NCBI RefSeq assembly: GCF_000621785.1
Contig: NZ_JHXI01000010.1
Location: 124,001 to 188,000 of the forward strand
Length of the DNA: 64,000 nt
Direction of reading: 5' to 3'
From: Ruminococcus flavefaciens ND2009
GTDB lineage: Bacteria > Bacillota > Clostridia > Oscillospirales > Ruminococcaceae
In this document: piece after piece, positions 35,538-44,754 of the stretch
Numbering within the stretch: position 1 is the first letter of the stretch
Layout of the letters: every line of letters starts with the position of its first letter
Program-made: the position numbers and the translations under genes
Notes under the pieces: generated by a model
Databases searched by the model: none
Told to the model about the DNA's origin: nothing
Seen by the model: the letters and a program-made list of their open reading frames with translations, nothing else

Positions 35538-35555
35538 GTTATCACTGCATATGAC

Positions 35556-35867
35556 AAAAAGCAGCCTACAACCGTGATACTCGTACAGCAGTTTTATAGG
35601 TGATATTGAGGAAAACCCTTTTGAAAAAGGGTTCTTCCTCAAACTCCTTTCCTAAAACTTTCAGCATTAAATTTAGCCCCGTCAGGGCGCTCCTCACAAA
35701 ATGTGAAAATCAGTAATAATACTGAGAGCACCCTGACGGGGCTAAATTCAGTTATAAAGTCTTTGGAAAAGGGGGTATGGGGGGGAAGAACCTTTCCTCA
35801 GAAAGGTTTTCCCCCGATAGTTTCGCATAACCTGCTATATAAGTACCACGGTTATGGGCTGCTTTTT
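35556..35867. repeat. Long imperfect foldback (inverted-repeat) element, about 312 bp
   Basis: The outer ends, AAAAAGCAGCCTACAACCGT (35556-35575) and the complementary CACGGTTATGGGCTGCTTTT (35847-35866), pair with few mismatches. The inner arms near 35673-35692 and 35724-35746 pair as TTTAGCCCCGTCAGGG with CCCTGACGGGGCTAAA. In between, each arm holds a short hairpin with CCCTTTTGAAAAAGGG and CCTTTCCTCAGAAAGG. The whole stretch can fold into one long stem with side hairpins around an AT-rich centre at about 35700. It is probably a non-autonomous mobile (MITE-like) element. It contains no supported gene. Confidence 0.75.
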
Positions 35868-35895
35868 TTCGTATACACAAAGGCATACATAAAAA

Positions 35896-35916
35896 GGAAC
35901 GCCGAAGCGGCGTTCC
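35896..35916 (-). terminator. Terminator of the polysaccharide operon
   Basis: A 9-bp stem, GGAACGCCG / CGGCGTTCC, with loop CTT and a T-run on the minus strand, abutting the stop codon at 35917. GGCGTTCCCTAC on the plus strand is also one copy of the dispersed repeat family. Confidence 0.85.
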
Positions 35917-36843
35917 CTACTGTTTTATCTTATGGGCTTTCTCATAGACCTTGCCGATAACGAATGCCGCTACGTCTGCAAATACCGAGGCTATACGCAT
36001 TACCAGCACGAACAGCACTATCCTGTCCGCATAGCTGTCTCCGCAGACAAAGAGCATAACGCCCTCCCTTATGCCGATACCGCCGGGAGCTCCGGGGGTC
36101 ACGAAGCCTATTATCCACGCGAACATGAAGGCTCCCGTAAGTGCTGTAAGCTCCCCTGTGCCTGCCTGAGGAACTATGAGCCAGAGACAGGTAAAGTACA
36201 TGGCTGCCGACACCAGATTGTGCACAAGATAATAGAATATGCCAAAGAGGAGCTGAGGTCGTCTCTCCTTGCTGAATGCCTTTGCATACCGCGAAAGATA
36301 GGAGCTTACCCTGTCCCTGAACTTCAGCCTTATGACTATCGCCCCGGCTGCAAGTACCGCTATGCCCACGGCTGCCACGATGAGTAGATTTCTGCCGTAT
36401 TTCGACATGAGCTCCGCTATCCTTCCGCCCAGCAGCACCACGGAGATGATCCCCGTCCACATCACGCAGAACAGCACGTCAAGAATGGTGGCACAGGCTA
36501 CGTCAACATGGCTTATATCCATATCCGCCGCCAGCTGATTGCGTCCCACATACTGGAACACATTGCCGGGGAGGTACTTGTACAGGTTGGACTGTGTGTA
36601 CACAGGCACCGCTGCCGAGAAGGGTATCTTCCTTCCGGAAAGTGACCGCGTGAACATGAGCCAGGGGAAGCAGGAGCAGATGATTATTGCGGTCTGTACC
36701 GCGAAGCACACCAGAAAGCCGCCCAGTACTCTCCCCTCTTTCAGCTGAGAGAAGCTGATGTCCATATCCAGCAGTTTTTTTATCACAAACGCAAGTGCGG
36801 CTATCATGACGATATTGCCGATGATCTTCAGTGCCTTCTTCAT
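35917..36843 (-). CDS. Membrane protein of the LPG synthase / AglD-type flippase-like family
   Basis: 308 residues with about eight membrane helices. The late motif VTPGAPGGIGIREG matches the lysylphosphatidylglycerol synthase TM region (UPF0104), and the family includes proteins next to glycan biosynthesis genes. In such loci it is suspected to move or modify lipid-linked intermediates; I do not claim more. The ATG at 36841-36843 overlaps the TGA of the upstream gene by four bases. Last gene of the polysaccharide operon, followed by a terminator. Confidence 0.8.
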   Translation of the reverse strand: MKKALKIIGNIVMIAALAFVIKKLLDMDISFSQLKEGRVLGGFLVCFAVQTAIIICSCFPWLMFTRSLSGRKIPFSAAVPVYTQSNLYKYLPGNVFQYVGRNQLAADMDISHVDVACATILDVLFCVMWTGIISVVLLGGRIAELMSKYGRNLLIVAAVGIAVLAAGAIVIRLKFRDRVSSYLSRYAKAFSKERRPQLLFGIFYYLVHNLVSAAMYFTCLWLIVPQAGTGELTALTGAFMFAWIIGFVTPGAPGGIGIREGVMLFVCGDSYADRIVLFVLVMRIASVFADVAAFVIGKVYEKAHKIKQ

Positions 36844-37817
36844 ACGCACCTCTGTTCCTTTATCTGCTTTATGAGCTCAGCCAGCTTTTCGGGACTGCCC
36901 ATCTCGCAGAAATATACTCCCTTGTCGCTCTCCGAAAAGAGCTCACGGTTTGCGGGATTGTCCCCCAGCACCACAGGCTTCTCCATAGCGCGGTAGATAT
37001 AGGTCTTGCCTGCGATGGTACGCTTTGCTTTCATAATATCGCCGTCGAAATGACCTGCAAGGCACAGGTCAGCTCCGGCTATCTTCTCAGCCAGCTCCTC
37101 CTGAGGGAGCCAGTTTATATACTCGGTGATATTCTCGCCTGTACGGATATTATCACTGCCGAGAGGTCCCACGAACACGAAGCGTAGTCCCTTTTCGTCC
37201 TTCAGAAGGTCTATCGCCTTCAGTATGACCGACACTCCCTGGAGAGGCAGCACACTGCCGAAATACAGCACGGTGAAATCGCTGTGCTCCTTCATGGGGC
37301 GGGGGTAGTAGATACTGCTGTCTGCTTCAAGGTAAAGCACCGACATCTTCTCCGCAGGGAAGCCGAATTCCTTGCAGAAGTATCTGCCGTGAGCCTTTGT
37401 ATCGCATATTGCAAGGTCGGCGGCGACGAGAGTCTTTCTGTCGATACGCCTGAGCAGCCTGCCTGCAAGGCTTTCGGGACGGAACTTTTTCCTGTCGAAG
37501 CAAAGGGTATCGTACATGGAGATAAAGAAGTCCATAGCTAAGGGCTTCTTTTTTAGCTTTCTGCGGAAAAGGGGCAGCACCAGCTGAGGCGCAAAGCCCA
37601 CGAAGCTCATGTCATAGTCCTTCATACTTGTCCTCAGGAGCCTGCCGTAGACCTGCAAAAGCCTTTTGGGGTAGCTCTTTGAGGGAGAGCTTATGACCGT
37701 TACCGTATTGCCGTTTTCGCGGAGGAGCCTTATTTCCTGTACCAGCCTGAGATAATCGCTGTTCTTGGTGGCGATATAGAGTATCCTCTTGTTCCTTATA
37801 TCACTCAGCCTTTTCAT
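36840..37817 (-). CDS. Glycosyltransferase, GT4-like
   Basis: 325 residues with a GT-B pattern: an N-terminal half with SDYLRLVQEIRLLRENG and a C-terminal half with TVLYFGSVLPLQGVSVILKA, a FVGPLGSD strand and a nucleotide-binding tail region near AIAGKTYIYRAMEKPVV. The usual EX7E motif is weak, so the assignment to GT4 is less sure. It would add a sugar to a glycan at the cytoplasmic face of the membrane. It overlaps the GT2 gene by 17 bases upstream and the LPG-synthase-like gene by 4 downstream. Confidence 0.75.
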   Translation of the reverse strand: MKRLSDIRNKRILYIATKNSDYLRLVQEIRLLRENGNTVTVISSPSKSYPKRLLQVYGRLLRTSMKDYDMSFVGFAPQLVLPLFRRKLKKKPLAMDFFISMYDTLCFDRKKFRPESLAGRLLRRIDRKTLVAADLAICDTKAHGRYFCKEFGFPAEKMSVLYLEADSSIYYPRPMKEHSDFTVLYFGSVLPLQGVSVILKAIDLLKDEKGLRFVFVGPLGSDNIRTGENITEYINWLPQEELAEKIAGADLCLAGHFDGDIMKAKRTIAGKTYIYRAMEKPVVLGDNPANRELFSESDKGVYFCEMGSPEKLAELIKQIKEQRCV

Positions 37818-38775
37818 TCCTCTGCTCCTCGTCGCTCTTTCCGCACTCCATCTTTCTCACTCTGTACTGAACGTCCTCAAGGAGCTTGCGGTTTGAAGCA
37901 ATGGTGTCACCGAGAAGTCCGAGAGTTATGGTCTGGAAGCCCATCATGATGAGTATGGCGGTCAGGATAAGGGACTGAACGTGACCGTCGCCGTCTCCCA
38001 TAGCCATGAGTATCAGGAAGCGTATTCCCAGTACAGCGCCTATGAGGAGCAGCACGAAGCCTATGGTCATGAAGAATTTGAGAGGCTTGTACATTACGAA
38101 GGAACGTGTGATGACGGTTGATGAACGCTTCATGTAGCGCCACATACTTGAGAAAAGACGTGAGGGTCTGGTCTCGGGGTTTGTCCTTATGGGGACAGAT
38201 GTCATGGCAGTCTTGTTGTTGCCTGCCTGAATGATGGTCTCAAGAGTATATGTATACTCGTTCACAACATTAAGTCTCAGGGCAGCATCACGGGAGTAGG
38301 CTCTGAAGCCGCTGGGAGCGTCGGGTATATCGGTTCCCGAAGCCACGCGCACCACCCAGCTTCCCAGATGCTGGAACTTCTTCTTTTTCCATGAGAAGTG
38401 CTCTGTCTGGTCGATAGGTCTCTCGCCGATGACGATGTCAGCCTTCTCGTCGAGAATGGGGCGGACTATCTTCTCGATGTCCGCGCCGCAGTACTGGTTG
38501 TCGGCGTCGGTGTTGACGATTATATCCGCGCCAAGGTGGAGACAGGCATCTATACCTGCCATAAAGCCCTTGGCGAGACCTTTGTTTCGCTTGAATGAAA
38601 CGATATGGTGGAAGCCCAGCTCTCTTGCGCGGGCAACGGTGTTGTCCTTACTTCCGTCGTTTATGATGAGGTATTCTATGGTGTCGATACCGTCTATATG
38701 TCTGGGCAGGTCGTTATACGCCAGCTCCAGTGTCTTTTCCTCGTTATAGCATGGTATCTGTATGATAAGCTTCAT
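37801..38775 (-). CDS. GT2 glycosyltransferase with membrane anchor (dolichol-phosphate mannosyltransferase-like)
   Basis: 324 residues. The GT-A domain (1 to about 230) starts MKLIIQIPCYNEEKTL and has INDGSKDNT and the metal-binding NTDADNQY. Two C-terminal membrane helices follow (about 232-256 and 268-291). This layout suits polyprenyl-phosphate sugar transferases such as DPM1 or GtrB-like proteins that load a sugar on undecaprenyl phosphate. A GT-C enzyme such as the product at 38796 could use that donor. The next gene upstream ends 20 bp before it. Confidence 0.82.
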   Translation of the reverse strand: MKLIIQIPCYNEEKTLELAYNDLPRHIDGIDTIEYLIINDGSKDNTVARARELGFHHIVSFKRNKGLAKGFMAGIDACLHLGADIIVNTDADNQYCGADIEKIVRPILDEKADIVIGERPIDQTEHFSWKKKKFQHLGSWVVRVASGTDIPDAPSGFRAYSRDAALRLNVVNEYTYTLETIIQAGNNKTAMTSVPIRTNPETRPSRLFSSMWRYMKRSSTVITRSFVMYKPLKFFMTIGFVLLLIGAVLGIRFLILMAMGDGDGHVQSLILTAILIMMGFQTITLGLLGDTIASNRKLLEDVQYRVRKMECGKSDEEQRNEKAE

Positions 38776-38795
38776 TTTATCTCAGTTCCTTTCTT

Positions 38796-41261
38796 TTATG
38801 CGACCGGCGAAAAACGCACCGAGCTGACGGGTATGCCCAGCTCGCGGTCATCATTGGGATTTGAAAGCGATGCGCTCCACAGGGGAGAACGTATCTCAAG
38901 GATATTCTCGCCCTCAAGCACCTGGTCCTCCTCAGCGGTGAAGCGGAGGGGCTGACCGTTATTCTCCTGAGTTATCGCCTGTGTGCCTATCTCCTCGCCG
39001 TTGAGCAGGAGGGTGACCTCTATCTTATCTTTGCCTATTTTATCAAGAGGGATACCGCAGCCCATTTCCATGGTGATGTCATAATCTCCGGGATAAAGAC
39101 CGCATTCCACCTGTGCCTCCTCACTGTCTGTCCAGCAGAAGCTTACCTCAAGAGGACCGAAGCCGCTCATCTTGGAGTAGTCTCCCTCGGCGGTGTAGAT
39201 AAATCTGTATTTATCGTAGGAGTAAAGGTGTATCTCCTCAACAAAGCTGTAGAAGAACTTGGGCATTGGAATGATGGTTCCCGTATTTACCATATCGTCC
39301 TCGATATGGTGTATCCTGTTGGAGTATATTGAGGTGTAGTCCTCCTCGCCAAGTATATCCTTTGTCAGGACCATTACTCTGCCGTATCTTGCGGCAAGTC
39401 TGTCCAGCTGTTCGGGGTCCGCTGTATCCTCGGGGTAGACATGAGCGCCTGTCATGCTCCTTATGGGGAGCCAGAGCTTCTGAGCGTAATCATTGGAGAT
39501 GACCACGCAGTCGCCCTCCTCCACAAAGTCGGTAAGGTCGCTGAGAACGCTCCATTCCATACGGGTGTCGTCCTTATGCCACATGAGGTAGGCATCGTAT
39601 CTTGCTGTCAGCAGGAATGACGCCGCAGCCGCAGGTATGAACAGCTTTCCGCCGAAGCGGTCCAGAGCCAGTCCGCTGAATATGAGACCCACAGGTATAA
39701 AGGGAGCCAGATAGCGTGAATAGTAGAAATAATACTGTATCTCGGGGCGCAGGAAGGCTGAGTAGACCAGTACACAGTAGAAGAACATGATGAACACCAC
39801 AAGGCGCTGATGTGACTCGGCAAAGGACTTCGCAAAAATAACGGCGAAAACTATTGCCAGAGGCAGCACAAAGAATCCCACGTTTGCACAGAAGCCCCAG
39901 AGCGTAACATGGCTGGCTTCGTCCCAGTTGCTGTAATTCCTGAAAGCCTTTATGATGATATATACACAGGGCAGTATTATCAGCAGCCTCAGCAGAATGC
40001 CGAAGGGCTTTGATGCGGAAGCCTTTTTCAGGAACCTCCTCTGTGAGAAGTCCTTCTTTGTCAGCTTCTTCACTATGAGGTCAAAGATGATGACAGCCGC
40101 AAATGCAGCAGCAGAGCCGATGATGACTACTGTGGTGATATTGTTGACGTTTATGCCGCCCACAAAGAGGGGGCTGTAGTTGTTCATGGTGTAGAAGGGC
40201 TGCACCTGCTTCATCATGAAGAAGCTTGCCAGATACCCTGCCACGGTCACGGGCATGAGCACCGCATACTGACGCTCTCTTGTGAACACATACATTCCGC
40301 CGTATACCATGATGAACATGGGTACCATGGTGTACAGGGATACATGGTAGCAGCCGAAGACCGCCACGGGGATTATGGACATCCACCGCTGCTTGCTGTC
40401 CTCATCGGTCATGAAGTAGAGGAAGACCGCAGGTATCAGGGTGAGCAGTATCTCCGTAAGGGAGGATTTTGCCGTCCATATTATAACGGGAGCCAGCGCC
40501 GTGAGAGCACAGACACAGGCAGATGTGGTCTTTTTGAGCTTGAGTGAACGGGTTATGAAGTAGATGACGAATATGAGGCACACAAAGAGCACGGTCTCAA
40601 AGTCTGCCATATGCTCCATGCCGAATATGCTTCCCCACATTGCCAGCAGAGCCGAATATGTAGGGATACCGTGGATTATTCCCGAGGACTCTCCCACGCT
40701 CCTGTCATATACGGTGTCGGGGTATTCCGCATGGGGAATATCAAGTCCCGCCAGCTTGCTGTGGATATTGTAATTGAACGCCGCTCTCTCGCTGTCGGAG
40801 GTGACGTCATGATACTCGGTTATATCCTTCTGGCGTTTTGTATCGCCGTTCATGAAGAGTATCGCCTGTGTCTGGTACACTCCCTGATCCTGTCCCATGC
40901 CGAAGAACTCGTTCTTGGTGGAGACAAGGGGAAGGGCAAGAAGGCTTATTATCAGTGGTATGAGCATATCCTTCAGGGAAAGGTCGTGCCTGAAGATATG
41001 CTTCCAGCGGAAGGGCTTGCTCCTGCGCAGGAACACCGCCAGCACCAGCAGCACAAGGCTCACCGAAGCGGCTCCGAAGCCTGCACGGAAGACGGTGTAC
41101 TTGTCTATGACGAACAGCCCCATGCTGACAACGATATGAACGAAGAACCACATGACAGTTCCCATTATAACGCCCTCGATAAGGTTCTTGTTCCTGAACC
41201 ATACCACGCCGCACAGCATACTGAATATCACTCCGGCCAGGCATATCGCAGCAAATAACAT
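38796..41261 (-). CDS. Large polytopic membrane protein, GT-C-like
   Basis: 821 residues with about 13 membrane helices in the first 560 residues and a soluble C-terminal domain of about 230 residues that is beta-rich. A first loop with NEFFGMGQDQGVYQTQAI has the Asp-containing sequence seen in GT-C glycosyltransferases (PMT/ArnT and GT39-like). It would transfer sugars from a lipid-linked donor outside the cell, but the family is not certain. It starts with an ATG behind GGAGTGAAAG and lies 9 bp after a GT4 gene and 20 bp before the GT2 gene. Confidence 0.7.
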   Translation of the reverse strand: MLFAAICLAGVIFSMLCGVVWFRNKNLIEGVIMGTVMWFFVHIVVSMGLFVIDKYTVFRAGFGAASVSLVLLVLAVFLRRSKPFRWKHIFRHDLSLKDMLIPLIISLLALPLVSTKNEFFGMGQDQGVYQTQAILFMNGDTKRQKDITEYHDVTSDSERAAFNYNIHSKLAGLDIPHAEYPDTVYDRSVGESSGIIHGIPTYSALLAMWGSIFGMEHMADFETVLFVCLIFVIYFITRSLKLKKTTSACVCALTALAPVIIWTAKSSLTEILLTLIPAVFLYFMTDEDSKQRWMSIIPVAVFGCYHVSLYTMVPMFIMVYGGMYVFTRERQYAVLMPVTVAGYLASFFMMKQVQPFYTMNNYSPLFVGGINVNNITTVVIIGSAAAFAAVIIFDLIVKKLTKKDFSQRRFLKKASASKPFGILLRLLIILPCVYIIIKAFRNYSNWDEASHVTLWGFCANVGFFVLPLAIVFAVIFAKSFAESHQRLVVFIMFFYCVLVYSAFLRPEIQYYFYYSRYLAPFIPVGLIFSGLALDRFGGKLFIPAAAASFLLTARYDAYLMWHKDDTRMEWSVLSDLTDFVEEGDCVVISNDYAQKLWLPIRSMTGAHVYPEDTADPEQLDRLAARYGRVMVLTKDILGEEDYTSIYSNRIHHIEDDMVNTGTIIPMPKFFYSFVEEIHLYSYDKYRFIYTAEGDYSKMSGFGPLEVSFCWTDSEEAQVECGLYPGDYDITMEMGCGIPLDKIGKDKIEVTLLLNGEEIGTQAITQENNGQPLRFTAEEDQVLEGENILEIRSPLWSASLSNPNDDRELGIPVSSVRFSPVA

Positions 41262-41270
41262 CTAATACTT

Positions 41271-42449
41271 TCACTCCTTGCAGATATTGTTTATCATCTC
41301 GCTGAAATTGCGCATTATTACCTCCCAGCGGTAGTTCTCCTCCACATAGGCTTCGGCATTTCTGCGCATTATTGCGTACTCCCTGTCGTGGGAGAACACA
41401 TAGTCAATTATGCCCTCGAACTCGAAGTAATCGGTATAGTAGAGACCGCCGTTGCTCTTGACGCAGTGCCCCTTGAGCACCTCACAGCCGCCGTTTACGA
41501 TAACGGGAACGGACAGGGTCATAGCCTCAAGGACGGAAATGGACAGGCTCTCAAATCTGGACGGCAGCACAAGGCATTTTGCTCCCGATATGCCGCTGAA
41601 CTTGTCCTCCTCGCTGACGAAGCCGAGACTGATTATGTCCTTGTGCTTCGGTATCTCGCAGACGGGCTTGCCCATGAGCACCAGCTTTAAGGAACTGTCG
41701 GGACGGCGCTTCTTGTATTCAAGGAAGTATCTGAACATCTCGGGGCAGCATTTGCCCTCGTCGATACGTCCAACGTATATGATATAATCGCCCTCTATGC
41801 CGAATTTGCTGCGGAATGCAGCCTCATCGGGCTGACAGGGCACCTCAACTCCCGTGCCCATTACGCGGCAGGGTATATCCTCACAGTGAAAAAGTCCCTG
41901 CACCAGAGCCTTCTCCTCATCGGTGAGGAACACATAAGCCCTCGGCAGCTTAAAGAAGGTCTTGTAGGTCTCGAAGTGTATGAAGGGCTCATCGTGAGCG
42001 GTGGGTATCATTATGGACTTCTCAGCCACCTCGGGGAGTCCCTGTACTGTCAGGTAGTAGAGATAGGTCACGAAGATGAACACATCGTACTTATCCTTTG
42101 AGGCACGGATATAGTCGATAGCCGCAGGAGAATAGGGTCCCTGCTTCTCAAACCATATCTTCTCTGTCTCTGTGTCGTAGCTGCCGGAAGCGAGGTATTT
42201 ACCGTTGAATTCGTTGAAGTCCTTTGCACGGGGCTTCTCAACAGGGAAGCGGAGCACTCTTACTCCGTTTATCTCCTCCTCGTCGGCAGTGTAATAGTTT
42301 TCCCATGTGGTATATTCAAGAGCCTTTGTGGTAATGACATCCACTTCAAACTCGCCCGTGAGCCTTTCGGCAATGAGCCTTGTGTAGTACTCCGAGCCGC
42401 CGTTTACCTCAAGGCCGTATCTCTGATTTACAAGCGCTATCCTTTTCAT
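41271..42449 (-). CDS. Glycosyltransferase, GT4 family
   Basis: 392 residues from the ATG at 42447-42449 (MKRIALVNQRYGLEVNGGSE), which overlaps the previous stop codon as ATGA; a 21-residue upstream extension has no ribosome binding site. The C-terminal GT4 signature region has DYIIYVGRIDEGK, CLVLPSRFESLSISVLEAM with the EX7E-type Glu pair. It retains sugar stereochemistry and uses a nucleotide sugar. It is probably one step of the surface glycan assembled by this operon. Sequence is close in layout to the next gene upstream, so the two may be old duplicates. Confidence 0.86.
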   Translation of the reverse strand: MKRIALVNQRYGLEVNGGSEYYTRLIAERLTGEFEVDVITTKALEYTTWENYYTADEEEINGVRVLRFPVEKPRAKDFNEFNGKYLASGSYDTETEKIWFEKQGPYSPAAIDYIRASKDKYDVFIFVTYLYYLTVQGLPEVAEKSIMIPTAHDEPFIHFETYKTFFKLPRAYVFLTDEEKALVQGLFHCEDIPCRVMGTGVEVPCQPDEAAFRSKFGIEGDYIIYVGRIDEGKCCPEMFRYFLEYKKRRPDSSLKLVLMGKPVCEIPKHKDIISLGFVSEEDKFSGISGAKCLVLPSRFESLSISVLEAMTLSVPVIVNGGCEVLKGHCVKSNGGLYYTDYFEFEGIIDYVFSHDREYAIMRRNAEAYVEENYRWEVIMRNFSEMINNICKE

Positions 42450-43657
42450 TGTTCCCTTTCTCCGATGACTTCTGCGAAAAACTTCTTGTATTTCTCGACG
42501 ATCACGTCCCATGCGAAATTGCTGCGGACGTAGTCTCCGCCGTTTCTTCCCATGAGCGCAGCCTTTTCCCTGTTGCGGAGGATCCAGTCGGTGCAGCCCT
42601 CGAACTCGAAGTAGTCACCGAAATAGAGACCGCCGTCGGACTCCGATACGAAGTTCCTTGTGACAGGACAGCCGCTGTGCACCAGCACGGGGCGTCCGCA
42701 GAGCCAGCTCTCCATGATGACAAGGGAGAAGCTCTCGTTCTTTGAGGGCTGACAGAGGAACTCTGCCGCTGCCTGACCGTTGTATTTGTCCTGTATATCC
42801 ACGAAGCCCAGGTCGATTATCCGCTTCTGCCTTACCAGCTCATCGGGGAGCTCTATGCTGCCGCCGCCCATGAGCACCAGCTTCAGGTCGGTGTCGCGGC
42901 GCTTGAGATACTCCGCAAAATACTGCACCAGCGTGTGGACGTTCTTGCCCTTGTCCTTGCGTCCCGCGTAGACGATAAAGGGGCTGTCTATGCCGAACTT
43001 TTTACGGAAGGCGTCGGCGTCGGGCTTTATATCAGTATCCATGCCTATTCCCATGACTATGGTCCTGGTGCCGCTCTTTGAGAAGCCGTAGAGCCTCTCG
43101 GCAAGCTCAGACTCGGGACGGGCATTGAATATCATTCCCGCAGCCTTGGGAAATACCTCTTTATACCGGGATATATAGGCATAAGCCTCGTCGTGGAAGC
43201 AGGGTATCAGCACCGACTTCTCCGGGAACATCTTCGTTCCGTTATAGGTGGTGCAGAGCAGATAGGGAATGAACACAAAGAGGCTGTACTCCTCGCTGTG
43301 CTCCTTCATATAGCCGTAGAGAGCAGAGCACTCCGCCATTTCCGTAAGGAAGATGTCCTCCTCGGCAGGAGTTATCCTCATGCCCTTCATGAGCTTTGCA
43401 TTCACCGCGTCAAAAGCCGCGGCATTTCTCTCGCCCACTCTGAACCTTCTTACGGTTATGCCGTTTGAGGCAGTCTCCGTGCCCTCCTTGTGGAAATTGC
43501 GGCTCCAGTCCGAGCCTGCGTCCTTTATACAGGTGGTCAGTATCTCCAGCTCCACCCCTGCCCTGTGCAGGCGGTCAGTCACCTGCCGGAGCTCCATTTC
43601 CGCTCCGCCGGGGATATTCTCGCCGTACCACGGGATAACAAAACCTATCTTCTTCAT
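42446..43657 (-). CDS. Glycosyltransferase, GT4 family
   Basis: 403 residues. It begins MKKIGFVIPWYGENIPGGAE, and has SPFIVYAGRKDKGKN and a EFLCQPSKNESFSLVIMESW segment carrying the EX7E motif. It is a retaining GT-B enzyme acting on a lipid-linked glycan in the cytoplasm. Its N-terminal half shares the layout of the GT4 protein encoded at 41271, including an FIPYL/FVTYL-type motif and a FHDE/AHDE motif. It is 14 bp downstream of another GT4 gene. Confidence 0.86.
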   Translation of the reverse strand: MKKIGFVIPWYGENIPGGAEMELRQVTDRLHRAGVELEILTTCIKDAGSDWSRNFHKEGTETASNGITVRRFRVGERNAAAFDAVNAKLMKGMRITPAEEDIFLTEMAECSALYGYMKEHSEEYSLFVFIPYLLCTTYNGTKMFPEKSVLIPCFHDEAYAYISRYKEVFPKAAGMIFNARPESELAERLYGFSKSGTRTIVMGIGMDTDIKPDADAFRKKFGIDSPFIVYAGRKDKGKNVHTLVQYFAEYLKRRDTDLKLVLMGGGSIELPDELVRQKRIIDLGFVDIQDKYNGQAAAEFLCQPSKNESFSLVIMESWLCGRPVLVHSGCPVTRNFVSESDGGLYFGDYFEFEGCTDWILRNREKAALMGRNGGDYVRSNFAWDVIVEKYKKFFAEVIGEREQ

Positions 43658-43671
43658 CGTTCTATCCTTTG

Positions 43672-44754
43672 TTATTTACCTTTTCTTCCCTCGATAAAGC
43701 CTGTAAGGCAGTCTGTGAAGATGGCCTTCAGGCGGTCGTATGAGAAGTATTCAAGTCTTTTCTTCTGTCCCTCGATGAGACTTCTGCGGAGCTTTTCGTC
43801 CCTTACAACTCTGTCGATGACAGCCGCCGCGAATACGGGGTCATTGCTGTCCAGAAGGACGCCGCTTCCGCCGAGAGTCTCGGAAATAGCGCTGGTATCA
43901 TAGGCTATTATGGGGACTCCGAAGAACATCGACTCCACCAGGGGCACGCAAAGTCCCTCATGCTCGCTCATACAGACAAAAGCGTCAGCCACATGGTAAT
44001 ACGCCAGTATCTCGCTGAACTTTATATGTCCCGTAAATATTACATCGTCGCTGAGTCCCAGTGCGCCTGCATACTTCACAAGGCGCTCGTTGTAGTTCTC
44101 CATGCCGTTTGCGGAGCCCACAAGTATGAGCCTTGAATTCGGCTCCAGCTTCTTATAGCAGTAGTAGGCTCTGATGATATTCTCCTGTCTCTTGTTGGGA
44201 GCTATCCTGCCCACGAATATGATATTCTTCTTGCCGTCGCGGTACTTCTTCATGGTAGCCTCGTCGGGAGCCTGCTCATAGTCCTCGAACTTTGTCAGTG
44301 AGGGACTGATGTCAATGGGGCAGGTATAGCCCAGCCTTCTCAGCTCCGATTTGTTGTAGTTGGACACTGCCATGACATAGTCCATCTTGTCCCGGAGGTA
44401 CTCCACGCCCTTGTAGCCGTATTCCGTCAGCTGTGTGGCTGAGGGGCTGTAGGGACGGAAGAAGTCGGGGGGAGTGATATTGTGGTATATCATAGCCCTG
44501 CGGCACTTGTAGCTGTCTATCTTGAAGGACAGGTCCGTGCCTGTGGACTTGTGGTATATGAGCACATCACTGCTTTTCAGGTCAGTGAGCTTATCCGCCT
44601 TTATGGCAGAGCCCTCGGGGAGGCGCTTGTCGATATTCTCGGCGTATATAGCGGTCTCATAGCCCAGACCTGCTATTATCTCCTTGAGGGCAAGAGCGTC
44701 GTTTCCCACTCCGTCGCCGAAGGAAAGTGTGGGAAGGAGCTGTACCACCTTCAT
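43672..44754 (-). CDS. Glycosyltransferase, GT4 family
   Basis: 360 residues. It starts MKVVQLLPTLSFGDGVGNDA, and has NIIFVGRIAPNKRQENIIRA and AFVCMSEHEGLCVPLVESMF (EX7E). It is likely to be a retaining mannosyl- or glucosyl-type transferase, although the sugar cannot be told from sequence. The ATG overlaps the stop of the coiled-coil gene by one base. In this operon it is the first glycosyltransferase after the exporter and methyltransferase genes. Confidence 0.87.
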   Translation of the reverse strand: MKVVQLLPTLSFGDGVGNDALALKEIIAGLGYETAIYAENIDKRLPEGSAIKADKLTDLKSSDVLIYHKSTGTDLSFKIDSYKCRRAMIYHNITPPDFFRPYSPSATQLTEYGYKGVEYLRDKMDYVMAVSNYNKSELRRLGYTCPIDISPSLTKFEDYEQAPDEATMKKYRDGKKNIIFVGRIAPNKRQENIIRAYYCYKKLEPNSRLILVGSANGMENYNERLVKYAGALGLSDDVIFTGHIKFSEILAYYHVADAFVCMSEHEGLCVPLVESMFFGVPIIAYDTSAISETLGGSGVLLDSNDPVFAAAVIDRVVRDEKLRRSLIEGQKKRLEYFSYDRLKAIFTDCLTGFIEGRKGK

